Shown here piece after piece: positions 25,460 through 33,208 of a DNA stretch of 33,748 bases; the stretch's first letter is position 1; each line of letters starts with the position of its first letter. This stretch comes from Prevotella sp. (GTDB lineage Bacteria; Bacteroidota; Bacteroidia; Bacteroidales; Bacteroidaceae). A program made the position numbers and the translations under genes. The notes below the pieces were generated by a model. The model searched no databases. It worked only from the letters and a program-made list of their open reading frames with translations, and was not told the DNA's origin. The stretch covers positions 1 through 33,748 of the forward strand of contig JAFVHN010000008.1 in NCBI GenBank assembly GCA_017474515.1, given 5' to 3'.

Positions 25460-25519
25460 ATTTTATATTTCAATTTCGGTAAGATGTGGTAGTTTCTGAA
25501 CTACAAATACCCAAGAGAA

Positions 25520-26401
25520 TTACAGGTCGTCGTAGTCGCCGGTGAACGTGGTGGTTCTCATGTCACCGGTCTGCAGTCCACGCTTCAGCCACCTCATGCG
25601 CTGTGCCGAGGTGCCGTGGGTGAAGCTTTCGGGCGACGAATAGCCTTGCGACCTTTCCTGCAAGTAGTTGTCACCAATCACCTTGGCAGTTTCAATGGCC
25701 TCTTCGAGGTCGCTCTCGTCGATGGACTGGAACGTTTCGTTCTCATAGTGCCCCCACACGCCGGCATAGTAGTCGGCCAGCAGTTCCAGCCTCACACTGA
25801 TTTGGTTGGCCTGCGTCTTGTTGGTGCTGTTCATCTGCTGGTGGGCCTTGCCCAGGGTGCCGAGAAGATATTCCACGTGGTGGCCCACTTCATGGGCGAT
25901 GACGTAGGCAAAAGCGAAGTCGAGGTCTCCCTTGTTCTTGATACCGAGGCTCTTGCGCATGGTCTGGAAGAACGACAGGTCGATATACAGTGTCTGGTCG
26001 CCCGAGCAATAGAACGGACCCACGGAAGCCGTGCCCTGTCCGCAAGCCGTCTGCACGGCGTTGGTGTAGAGCACCATCTTCGGGTTCTTGTAGGTTTTGC
26101 CCATGCTTTTGAACACTTCTGCCCAGATATCCTCGGTGGAAGCAAGCACCTGGCTCGAGAACTGTGCCAGTTTCTGCTCTTCCTCCGTAAATTCGCGCTG
26201 TCCCTCCACGGTTCCCACGTTCTGGCTCTGGGCCATCTGCGTTCCCACGTTAGAGATGACATCGCCGAGGTTGCCTCCCCCAAGGAAGGTAAACAATGCA
26301 ATCATGATGATGCCGCCGATACCCAGTCCGGCCACTGTGCCGCCGCTCATTCCACGGCGGTCATCCACGTTGCTGCTTTCTCTTCTGCCGTCTAATTTCA
26401 T
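25520..26401 (-). CDS. YpfJ-type neutral zinc metallopeptidase
   Basis: 293 residues. A short basic N-terminus (RRESSNVDDRRGMSGG) precedes one membrane helix (about 22-40), so the catalytic part is probably periplasmic. The zinc motif HEVGH is at 170-174, and the likely third ligand is E206 in RLELLADYYAG. The Gly-rich membrane segment plus QTACGQ and SVGPFYCSGDQTLYIDLSFF (about 117-146) are typical of the YpfJ/PF04228 family. Substrates are not known for the family. The gene starts 12 nt after the stop of the endonuclease I gene and shares its promoter and terminator unit. Confidence 0.9.
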   Translation of the reverse strand: MKLDGRRESSNVDDRRGMSGGTVAGLGIGGIIMIALFTFLGGGNLGDVISNVGTQMAQSQNVGTVEGQREFTEEEQKLAQFSSQVLASTEDIWAEVFKSMGKTYKNPKMVLYTNAVQTACGQGTASVGPFYCSGDQTLYIDLSFFQTMRKSLGIKNKGDLDFAFAYVIAHEVGHHVEYLLGTLGKAHQQMNSTNKTQANQISVRLELLADYYAGVWGHYENETFQSIDESDLEEAIETAKVIGDNYLQERSQGYSSPESFTHGTSAQRMRWLKRGLQTGDMRTTTFTGDYDDL

Positions 26402-26413
26402 AGCTGAAAATGT

Positions 26414-28042
26414 TTATTTGATGATAATTTTTTTATTATTGATAATATAGATGCCCTTTTTCAGATGAGGCATGCCGTTGGCGGTGGTGCCCATCACGCG
26501 GCCCTGCAGGTCATAGATGATGGTGTTGCGGCCGGCTTGCTCCACGGGATAGGCGGCGATGGTGGTTTCTCCGGGTTCTTCCACAGGCTGGCGCTTGTAG
26601 AGTTGTACAGGTTGCTGGCTGGAAGTATAACAAACAAAGCGCGGTGACTGTTTGTTGTACTGAAGGGAGTAACTGGAATTTCTGGTATTTTTAATAATGG
26701 CGTCAAGTCCGCTGAACGTAATGGTCCATTGTGCGCCCGAAGCGGTTGGACTTGTGACTGTATGTATTTTATTCGCGTTTGTGGTGTGGGCAACATAAAC
26801 CTCGGCGGTAGCATCATAGAAAGTATAATTGTTTCCCTCAATACCCAAAATCATTTCGTAGGGCTTGTCTGTTTTGTTCACCTCTGTTGCGACCATGCCT
26901 TCAGATGTGGTGAGACTAACAGAAAGACGGATAGATTGGTTAAAGTCATGTTCTCCCATGGCTTTATTTTGGTCTTCGCACACAATGATATAACCTGCTC
27001 CTTCTTCCAGTTCATCTGTCGAAGTAATGCGGGCATAGACAAATTCTCCATCGGAAGGTGTTGGCGGGTCATCAGGTCCGGGACCAGGTCCAGGTCCGGG
27101 GTCGGAGCCATTATCGGGAGCATCTTCAGGTATGTCAAAAGTATATCCTTCAGGAATTTGGTAATTATCATAACTGAACTCTACATCGGTCATGCTTCCC
27201 CATATATATTCTTCCAGTCCAGGGTAATCGATGAATGGATTGCGGTTATGCTGAATGAGACACACGGCTTCATTACGATTGACCTCTTTGCTGGTTAACT
27301 GGTCGTTGTACGCCCACTCCATCAGCATGTTGAGAGCCCATTCCTTGAAACCGGGATAAGTGTTTTTTGCGCCAGAAGAAGTGGTTGCAGTCATGTTTTC
27401 CATCATTTTTGCTCCGTCTGAGGCTTGGGTGAAATTCTTGTCTTCGTAACAAGTCACCATATAAAAATAGGTACGCGCCAAATCACCTTTGTAATGGTCG
27501 TTGGGTTCAAACACCTTACCTGTAACACCCGGAGTTCCGCTTTCTCCCCAAATACTGAAGTTATTTTCTGAATGGCCTGACATCGAACCAACTTTTGCGT
27601 ATGGCAAAGCACTTCTATTTGTGTTCACCCAGGCATCAACAGGATACAAATGGAAAAGATCACTGTACATCGGTTCTGACTTAACAGCCCCAAACCAACT
27701 TTTAGGAAGACTATGCTCTTTGTTCCATCCGTCACCTTCTTTGCCACTTGAGATAGCGTCATTGACTGTATATGCTTTCTTCACACTATAAATATCCCAA
27801 ATTTTGTTTTGAGGAGTATAGTCTGTTTGGGCATAGTATGGATTCAAATTGGAGCCATAACTCTCCACATCGAACTGCTGGTTTTTATACTTTCCCCTTA
27901 AAATTCCGCAGAGAGCCGTCTTCAGTTCTGCGCCCTTCTTTCCATCGGCCGCCTGGTAATAGGTGCCAGTGCTATTGGGGCCTTGCGCCCATGCACAAAC
28001 GGCAATGGTCGCCATGCACATTAGTAGTAATTTTCTTTTCAT
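26414..28042 (-). CDS. Secreted endonuclease I with C-terminal T9SS-like sorting tail
   Basis: 542 residues. The signal peptide is 1-19 (AVCAWAQ). The endonuclease I domain (about 30-290) has WNKEHSLPKSWF (106-117), DLFHLYP (128-134) and NTNRSALPY (140-148), the beta-beta-alpha metal nuclease core that cuts DNA and RNA non-specifically. A Gly-Pro linker (PGPGPGPGP, about 315-323) leads to a beta-rich domain (about 332-490) that I do not recognise. The end, IYDLQGRVMG followed by LKKGIYIINNKKIIIK, resembles the type IX secretion sorting domain of Bacteroidota, suggesting export to the surface or medium. Base composition from about 26,700 to 28,000 looks more AT-rich than neighbouring genes. 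A complete -33/-7 promoter lies 27 nt upstream. Confidence 0.87.
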   Translation of the reverse strand: MKRKLLLMCMATIAVCAWAQGPNSTGTYYQAADGKKGAELKTALCGILRGKYKNQQFDVESYGSNLNPYYAQTDYTPQNKIWDIYSVKKAYTVNDAISSGKEGDGWNKEHSLPKSWFGAVKSEPMYSDLFHLYPVDAWVNTNRSALPYAKVGSMSGHSENNFSIWGESGTPGVTGKVFEPNDHYKGDLARTYFYMVTCYEDKNFTQASDGAKMMENMTATTSSGAKNTYPGFKEWALNMLMEWAYNDQLTSKEVNRNEAVCLIQHNRNPFIDYPGLEEYIWGSMTDVEFSYDNYQIPEGYTFDIPEDAPDNGSDPGPGPGPGPDDPPTPSDGEFVYARITSTDELEEGAGYIIVCEDQNKAMGEHDFNQSIRLSVSLTTSEGMVATEVNKTDKPYEMILGIEGNNYTFYDATAEVYVAHTTNANKIHTVTSPTASGAQWTITFSGLDAIIKNTRNSSYSLQYNKQSPRFVCYTSSQQPVQLYKRQPVEEPGETTIAAYPVEQAGRNTIIYDLQGRVMGTTANGMPHLKKGIYIINNKKIIIK

Positions 28043-28068
28043 GATTAAGTGTATTTAGAATTTGCTTA

Positions 28069-28100
28069 CAAAAATAGGTGAAATTCTTGAATACTGCAAA
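28069..28100 (-). promoter_or_regulatory. Promoter of the endonuclease I gene
   Basis: On the minus strand TTTG (28100-28097), exactly 20 nt, then TATTTTTG (28076-28069). Confidence 0.7.
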
Positions 28101-28107
28101 CTTTTTT

Positions 28108-28139
28108 TTTGATATTTCAATTATTCGCCGTATTTTTGC
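28108..28139 (+). promoter_or_regulatory. Promoter of the GYF_2-PrsW gene
   Basis: TTTG (28108-28111), 19 nt, then TATTTTTGC (28131-28139). It is back to back with the endonuclease promoter, with 7 nt between the two -33 boxes. The leader to the ATG at 28187 is about 45 nt and contains AGGCTTATAAGGCCT, a small dyad. Confidence 0.65.
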
Positions 28140-28186
28140 CCAGTCAAAGGCTTATAAGGCCTGTTTTTCAGTAAAAAACGTACACC

Positions 28187-29212
28187 ATGCTTATCATTAC
28201 ACGCAATGACAAGGACTATGGTCCTTACGACGAAATGACTGTCGCACGGTTTGTTGAAGAGGGCAAACTGCTGCTCAACGACAAGGCCCGCGACACCAAC
28301 GGCGGTGCCCAGGACACCATCAAGACTTATCTGGACCGTGCCGGCATCCACCCGAACATCAAGCACCACGGCTCCATCACCCAGCAGCTCGGGCACATTG
28401 GCAGCGCGTTTATCTTCCCGAAAGAGGAAATCAGCCGAAGCCGCCTGCTCGACGACACGCGCCTGCTCATTCTGGCCATTGTAGGACTGTCGCTGTCGGT
28501 CATCATGCTGCTCCCCATTGGAGGGTGGCTGGTATTCTATATCGTTTCGCTCTATTTCGCCACCATCTGGGGACTCTTTTTCTTCCATTTCTTCCGCACG
28601 CGGCAGGTGAAAGTGAAAACCACCGTCACGCTGTTCTTCATGACGCAACTGGCCGTGTTCATCATCTTCTCGGGACTGAACAGCTTCAACTTCTTCTACA
28701 TCTTCACCCAATCGCCCTTTCCCGTCAATATCATCGGTTTCATCGCAGGAGTGGGGCTTACGGAGGAGTTTGCCAAGATGATTCCGCTGCTCATCCTGGC
28801 CCGCCGAAGCAAGGAACCGCTATTGCCGCAGACACTGGTCTATTACGGACTGATGTCGGGCATCGCCTTCGGCGTGTTCGAGGGCGTGCAATACCAGACA
28901 ACGGTCAACATTCAAGCCGATTACACCACGGCCTTTGTGCTGAACATCGCCCGTTTGACTTCCCTGCCCTTCCTCCATGCCCTTTTCAGCGGCATTTGCG
29001 GATATTTCACGGCTTTTGCCCGGCTCTACCCGCGCTACCGCAAGTCGCTATATACGCTTGCCATTGCCGTGCCGGCCATTCTTCACGGCCTCTACGACTC
29101 GTTTGCCGGAGTGTTCTACCCTGCGGCACTGGCCATCGCATTCCTGTGCGTCCTCCTGCTAATGGCTTATCTCAGAAAGAGTTCCAATTTCCAGGCCCAC
29201 CTGCGCAATTAG
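28187..29212 (+). CDS. GYF_2 domain fused to a PrsW-family intramembrane protease
   Basis: 341 residues. Residues 1-50 (ITRNDKDYGPYDEMTVARF and on to EGKLLLNDKARD) match the GYF_2 fold, a small cytoplasmic domain often found on bacterial membrane proteins. After a linker, seven or eight membrane helices (about 92-335) carry the PrsW signature: EEFAK (193-197), GIAFGVFEGVQY with E232, H264 in HALFSG, and HGLYDSFAG with H300 and D304. PrsW in Bacillus performs site-1 cleavage of the anti-sigma factor RsiW. No sigma or anti-sigma gene is adjacent here, so the substrate is unknown. It is transcribed alone, divergent from the nuclease gene, and followed by a tandem repeat array. Confidence 0.87.
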   Translation: MLIITRNDKDYGPYDEMTVARFVEEGKLLLNDKARDTNGGAQDTIKTYLDRAGIHPNIKHHGSITQQLGHIGSAFIFPKEEISRSRLLDDTRLLILAIVGLSLSVIMLLPIGGWLVFYIVSLYFATIWGLFFFHFFRTRQVKVKTTVTLFFMTQLAVFIIFSGLNSFNFFYIFTQSPFPVNIIGFIAGVGLTEEFAKMIPLLILARRSKEPLLPQTLVYYGLMSGIAFGVFEGVQYQTTVNIQADYTTAFVLNIARLTSLPFLHALFSGICGYFTAFARLYPRYRKSLYTLAIAVPAILHGLYDSFAGVFYPAALAIAFLCVLLLMAYLRKSSNFQAHLRN

Positions 29213-29218
29213 TTTTCT

Positions 29219-29640
29219 AAGGAGTTCGTAATTCCCCTCTACTTCCCTACTCCATGGTATTATTATTTCCAAGGAGTAAGGGAGTCAAGGAATATGTGCC
29301 TCTCCTCTACTCCACTACTCCATAGAAATCAAAAGTCTAAGGAGTAAGGGAGTCAAGCAATATGAGTTTCACCTCTACTCCACTACTCCGTGGAAATCAA
29401 AAGTCTAAGGAGTAAGGGAGCCAAGCAATATGCGCTTCTCCTCCACTCCACTACTCCGTGGAAACTAAAAGTCTAAGGAGTAAGGGAGCCAAGGAGTATG
29501 TGCTTTTCCTCTACCCCCCTACTCCTTTGAGAAAAAAGATTAAGGAACCCACGGATTAATCAGTCCTCCTTTACTCCCCAACTCCTTAGAAATAAAAAAA
29601 GAATTGAGGAACCCGTGGATTATAATCTAATCCAAAACTC
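29219..29640. repeat. 68-bp tandem repeat array between PrsW and trmO
   Basis: AAGGAGTAAGGGAG starts at 29271, 29339, 29407 and 29475, an exact 68-bp period. Diverged units begin at 29219 (shortened), 29542 and 29606. Each unit carries GGAGTAAGGGAG near its start and CTCTACTCCACTACTCC near its end, which pair imperfectly, so each unit can fold as a hairpin. Units 2 to 4 differ at only a few positions. It fills the interval between two convergent genes; no gene is seen in it. Confidence 0.9.
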
Positions 29641-29659
29641 CTTGGAAAAAAAAAGAAAT

Positions 29660-30322
29660 CTATACAAGGTAAACTTTGTCGCCGTCAACGCGGAAATGGA
29701 TATTCCGCCCATCGAACATCAGCCCGTAAATGCGGTCTGCATCATCAATATATTGCGGACGTGGGTCAAGCTCCAGCAGGTTGATAAGCGTCTGCAACTG
29801 GCTCTCGCTGAGCCCATCCTTCATTTCCTCGGGCACCTCCACATGCAGCCGTTGCCAATGCGTCTCGTCAGTGAAACCGCCCCGGGCATCGACATGTGCC
29901 TCCACGGAGGGCAGGTAGGGCTTGATGTCATAGACGGGCGTGCCATCCATGAGGTCACCTCCCAACACATGAAGAACGGGGCCATTGGGCGTCTCCCACT
30001 CGATGAAATCGAGCTTTACGCACGACAGGCCAAGGTTATTGGGGCGAAAAGGCGACCGCGTGGCAAACACCCCCATGCGCCGATTGCCGCCGAGCAGGGG
30101 CGGGCGTACCGTCGGCGACTTAACAGCATGTTCGTGGGCAGAAAAACCCCATATCAGCCAAAGATAGTCGAAGCCGTCGATACCTCGGATGGCCTCCGCC
30201 TTCTGCCATTCCTTAACAAAGGTTATTTCTCCCTTCAGCCCCGACACAAGGCCGCTCTGCCGCGGAATGCCGAATTTATGGCATAAGGGGGAATGGAAAT
30301 ATGCAACTGGTTCAATAGTCAT
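29660..30322 (-). CDS. trmO: TrmO-like tRNA (m6t6A37) methyltransferase
   Basis: 220 residues of the TsaA/UPF0066 family, which methylates N6 of t6A37 in tRNA-Thr(GGU) using S-adenosylmethionine. The beta-barrel core reads PVAYFHSPL (5-13), GFDYLWLIWGFSAH (50-63) and the signature RRMGVFATRSPFRPNNLGLS (81-100). The C-terminal part (about 150-220), with DPRPQYIDD, is the usual small second domain. The frame runs up to 30385, but a full -33/-7 promoter (30382-30413) places that ATG upstream of transcription, so the start is MTIEPVAYF at 30322. It is a single-gene unit, convergent with the PrsW gene. Confidence 0.9.
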   Translation of the reverse strand: MTIEPVAYFHSPLCHKFGIPRQSGLVSGLKGEITFVKEWQKAEAIRGIDGFDYLWLIWGFSAHEHAVKSPTVRPPLLGGNRRMGVFATRSPFRPNNLGLSCVKLDFIEWETPNGPVLHVLGGDLMDGTPVYDIKPYLPSVEAHVDARGGFTDETHWQRLHVEVPEEMKDGLSESQLQTLINLLELDPRPQYIDDADRIYGLMFDGRNIHFRVDGDKVYLV

Positions 30323-30381
30323 TACACTTTGATTTTCAATAATATAAAATAAAGTGTTCAATACATGAATGAACATTCCAT

Positions 30382-30413
30382 GCAAAGGTAATGAAATATT
30401 TGTAATTATGCAA
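30382..30413 (-). promoter_or_regulatory. trmO promoter
   Basis: On the minus strand TTG (30413-30411), exactly 20 nt, then TACCTTTGC (30390-30382). The leader is about 57 nt. Confidence 0.75.
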
Positions 30414-30469
30414 GAAATCTGACGATGAAAATCAGCTTTTGAAAGGAGTATTCCGGTGGATAGTTTTTA

Positions 30470-30674
30470 ATGAAAAATCTTGACAAAATCAGCAAAATTG
30501 AGACAATTTTATAACTTATTGATAATCAAGCACTTTAAACAACGGGAAAGTTTGACCGCAAATTTCGGGGAGAAATCTTGAAGATTGAGAGGAGAGATCT
30601 TGAAGTTTGAGGAGGGAAATTTGCGGTCAAACTTCTTGGCAGATGAAAATTTCCATGAAAAATCTTGACAAAAT
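30470..30674 (-). repeat. Dispersed palindromic element, copy 3 (inverted)
   Basis: The 83-nt core at 30550-30632 begins GTTTGACCGCAAATTTCGGG and ends AAATTTGCGGTCAAAC (16-bp perfect outer arms). Two identical 20-nt boxes ATGAAAAATCTTGACAAAAT at 30470-30489 and 30655-30674 bracket it in direct orientation. Read on the minus strand, the spacings (41 nt box to core, 62 nt core to box) equal those of copies 1 and 2, and the flank shares GATTATCAATAaGTTATAAAAT with copy 1. It fills the space between the trmO and lysozyme promoters. Confidence 0.88.
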
Positions 30675-30796
30675 TTCATCCAAACACGGTCCCGTCTTTA
30701 CCGAGGTTGAAGAGAACGGAAAACCATATTTTGCAACCTTTTATCATTCAACGGTTTTTAGGCTGCCATTTCATGTTTTTCTTCAATATCACCCCA

Positions 30797-30821
30797 TTTC
30801 ATCGGAAAAGAGCCGATGAAA
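30797..30821. other. Small hairpin between element copy 3 and the lysozyme gene
   Basis: TTTCATCGG (30797-30805) pairs with CCGATGAAA (30813-30821) around a 7-nt loop. No T-tract follows on the plus strand. The remaining bases of 30675-30890 show no supportable gene; a 70-codon frame there runs out of the repeat element. Confidence 0.4.
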
Positions 30822-30891
30822 AAGGGAATTGTTAATCAAATAAAAAACTTCGGAAAAATGGTGCATTTTGACACATTATGACCAAAAATGA

Positions 30892-30924
30892 TTTGGCATT
30901 TCAAATTATTTTGCTTACCTTTGC
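30892..30924 (+). promoter_or_regulatory. Promoter of the GH25 lysozyme gene
   Basis: TTTG (30892-30895), exactly 20 nt, then TACCTTTGC (30916-30924). The ATG at 30930 follows after only 5 nt, so the message would be leaderless or nearly so. Confidence 0.75.
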
Positions 30925-30929
30925 AAAAT

Positions 30930-31631
30930 ATGAGAACCATCAAGACCGTCATACTTGCTACACTCTGCCTCGTGGCCTCCGGCGCACGGGCACAGAGAAG
31001 TTATATAGAATGTGAAGACACCTGCCGCCACATCCACGGCATCGACATCAGCCACTACCAGGGGCAAATCTTCTGGGAGACAGTTGGACAGAACAGTCGC
31101 ATGGCATTTGTGTATATCAAGTGCAGCGAAGGCGACCAAAGGGTGGATGAAAAGTTTGAGCAAAACATAGAACAGGCTCACCGTCACGGACTTAAAGTGG
31201 GCTCCTATCACTTCTTCCGGCCACGTATCAACCTGCAGCTGCAACTCGACAACTTCAAGTCGCAGTGCCGACCGGGAGAACAGGACCTCATTCCGATGGT
31301 GGACATCGAAACCAACAGCAACATGTCAACGCAGGCCTTCTGCGACTCGGTGGTAAAGTTTCTGGCCATGGTGGAAAAAGCCTATCACCAAAAGCCGCTG
31401 GTATATACTTATCAGAATTTCTACAACAAATATTTACAAAACAAAGTTGACGGATATCCCCTCTTCATCGCCAAATACACCGACTCGCCGCCTGAGCTGA
31501 AAGACGGCCGCGACTACGTGTTGTGGCAATACACCGGAAAAGGACGGCTCAACGGCATCAACACCCTGGTGGACAAGAGCCGGTTCATGGGGCGCCACAG
31601 CATGAGGGAGATAAGATTCCGACATTGGTAG
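30930..31631 (+). CDS. Secreted GH25 lysozyme (N,O-diacetylmuramidase family)
   Basis: 233 residues. The signal peptide is 1-22 (ending GARAQ), so the enzyme acts on peptidoglycan in the periplasm or outside. The GH25 motifs are in order: GIDISHYQG with D39, FVYIKCSEG (60-68), GSYHFFRP, the catalytic DIE at 125-127, PLVYTYQNFY, and the closing WQYTGKGRLNGI. The start at 30930 is fixed by the signal peptide and by the promoter, which lies inside the longer frame from 30888. The next gene, a zinc-ribbon membrane protein, begins 55 nt after the stop without a visible promoter, so the two may form one unit. Confidence 0.9.
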   Translation: MRTIKTVILATLCLVASGARAQRSYIECEDTCRHIHGIDISHYQGQIFWETVGQNSRMAFVYIKCSEGDQRVDEKFEQNIEQAHRHGLKVGSYHFFRPRINLQLQLDNFKSQCRPGEQDLIPMVDIETNSNMSTQAFCDSVVKFLAMVEKAYHQKPLVYTYQNFYNKYLQNKVDGYPLFIAKYTDSPPELKDGRDYVLWQYTGKGRLNGINTLVDKSRFMGRHSMREIRFRHW

Positions 31632-31686
31632 CAAGCCCTCTTCATTAACTTCTGATACTACATATTATATTATAACAACGTAAAAG

Positions 31687-33063
31687 ATGATAATAAAATG
31701 TCCTGAGTGCGGTCATCAAATCAGTGACAGAGCACCAACTTGTCCCAGCTGCGGGGTAGAAATCGCAGGAAAAGTCACCAGGTGTCCCGATTGCGGTGAG
31801 GTATATTTTTCCGACGAAGACGTCTGTCCTCGTTGCCATCGTCCCACCCACGAGCATTCACAAGTCAGCCAGCCCGCCGAACCGCCACACCCCCTGGTTG
31901 CTCCGGTATTGCCACAAAAGGGAAAAGAGGCGGCACCTGAACCGGCACCCGTGGCTCCGAAAGAGTTCTATGAGCGCAATAAAAAGGAGGATGAGCCAAA
32001 GCCGCCAACGCCCAAGCCCAAGAAGAAAAGCAACAAAACGGCGCTCATCGTGAGCATCATCATAGCACTGCTGGTGTGCGGAGTCATCTTCTACCTGCAC
32101 AAACAGGCTGAGGACCAAAAGGAAATGGAGGAGTACAAGATAGCACTCAACAATGAGGAGCCGCTCATCCTGCAACAATACCTCGACACCTTTGGCAACA
32201 CGGCACCGCAAGAGCACCTCGACAGCATTCAGGCAAGGCTTGAAAAACTGAAGTCGAACGACAAGGAATGGGAAAATACCTTGGCAAGCAATTCCAGGGA
32301 TGCCTTCAAGACCTTCCTAAGCAGATTTCCCAACAGCCCGCATAAGTCGGTGGCGTTGAACAAAATAGACAGCATTGACTGGGCTCACTACAGCAGCCTG
32401 AAAACCGAAGAGGCTTACAAGGCTTACATGAGCGAACACCCCGACGGTGAGTTCTATGCCGACGCCGAAGATGCCGTGAGGAAGTTGAAAGTGAACGTGG
32501 TGAGCGATGAGGAAAAAGCCATCGTGTCGAACGTGCTGCACAATTTCTTCGTAAGCATCAACGGGCGCGACGAGTCGAGGATTGTCTCCACCGTGGCCGT
32601 CAACCTTACCCTGCTGGACAAGCAGAACGCCACAAATGCCGATGTCATCGAGATGATGAACAAGCAATACAAGGAGGGCACAACGGCCGTAACATGGCGA
32701 CTGCCGGGAAAATATGACATCAAGAAGCGCGAAATAGGCGACGCCAAGTATGAATACACCACTTCTTTCACCGCAACAAAAGACGTTGAAAGCAGCGATG
32801 CCTCACAAAAAGGCACCAAGCAATATCGCGTGACAGCAAAGGTGAACCCCGACGGGAAAATTTCTCTCTTGAAACTCAGCCAGGTCACAGACCAGCCAAA
32901 AACCGAGGAAACACAGGCTGAGAAGCCAAAGGCCGACAAGCCCAAAGCGGAAGAAAAGCCCAAGGCAACCGAGAAACCCAAGACAACCACGGAGAAACCC
33001 AAGACCGAAAAGACGGAGAAACCGGCAGAAAAGAAAGAACCGGCTCCGGAAAAGAAACAATAA
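31687..33063 (+). CDS. Double zinc-ribbon, single-pass membrane protein with Lys-Pro-rich tail
   Basis: 458 residues of mixed architecture. Two four-Cys zinc ribbons come first: C5/C8/C19/C22 (CPECG, CPSCG) and C33/C36/C47/C50 (CPDCG, CPRCH). A Pro/Lys-rich cytoplasmic linker (60-115) and one membrane helix (118-137) follow. A charged helical part (140-275) contains two tetratricopeptide-like segments (DAFKTFLSRFPNSPH, EAYKAYMSEHPDGEF), then an alpha/beta domain (about 275-400) like NTF2/DUF4878 immunity-type folds, and finally a low-complexity tail of KPK and EKP repeats (about 405-458). The topology suggests a sensor or scaffold with cytoplasmic zinc ribbons and a periplasmic tail. No function can be assigned. 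It probably follows the lysozyme gene in one transcript and has its own terminator. Confidence 0.8.
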   Translation: MIIKCPECGHQISDRAPTCPSCGVEIAGKVTRCPDCGEVYFSDEDVCPRCHRPTHEHSQVSQPAEPPHPLVAPVLPQKGKEAAPEPAPVAPKEFYERNKKEDEPKPPTPKPKKKSNKTALIVSIIIALLVCGVIFYLHKQAEDQKEMEEYKIALNNEEPLILQQYLDTFGNTAPQEHLDSIQARLEKLKSNDKEWENTLASNSRDAFKTFLSRFPNSPHKSVALNKIDSIDWAHYSSLKTEEAYKAYMSEHPDGEFYADAEDAVRKLKVNVVSDEEKAIVSNVLHNFFVSINGRDESRIVSTVAVNLTLLDKQNATNADVIEMMNKQYKEGTTAVTWRLPGKYDIKKREIGDAKYEYTTSFTATKDVESSDASQKGTKQYRVTAKVNPDGKISLLKLSQVTDQPKTEETQAEKPKADKPKAEEKPKATEKPKTTTEKPKTEKTEKPAEKKEPAPEKKQ

Positions 33064-33077
33064 GATAATTCAAACAG

Positions 33078-33107
33078 TCCGGCTGCCCATTGGTAGCCGG
33101 ATTTTTT
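33078..33107 (+). terminator. Terminator after the zinc-ribbon gene
   Basis: TCCGGCT (33078-33084) pairs with AGCCGGA (33095-33101) around a 10-nt loop, followed by six T's. Confidence 0.85.
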
Positions 33108-33160
33108 CGCTATTGTTAATACTATGTAGTTCTGTAGTTAAGACGTCACTCCAGCAATCA

Positions 33161-33208
33161 TAGGAGCCGACACTTGTAGGAGCCGACGTCTGTAGGAGCC
33201 GACGCTTC
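33161..33208. repeat. Three 16-bp tandem units TAGGAGCCGACnnnTG
   Basis: TAGGAGCCGAC starts at 33161, 33177 and 33193, an exact 16-bp period. The third unit runs on into a hairpin, CCGACGCTTccAAGCGTCGG. This is the head of the 77-bp array. Confidence 0.85.

Noticed and set aside
25300-25520. TPP riboswitch upstream of the ThiE-like gene
   Set aside because: The leader is only about 20 nt and no thi-box motif (CUGAGA) is seen.
29219-29640. CRISPR array
   Set aside because: Whole 68-bp units repeat with no unique spacers, and no cas genes are present.
30607-30819. 70-codon plus-strand frame between trmO and the lysozyme gene
   Set aside because: Starts inside the repeat core and has no promoter, domain or conserved texture.
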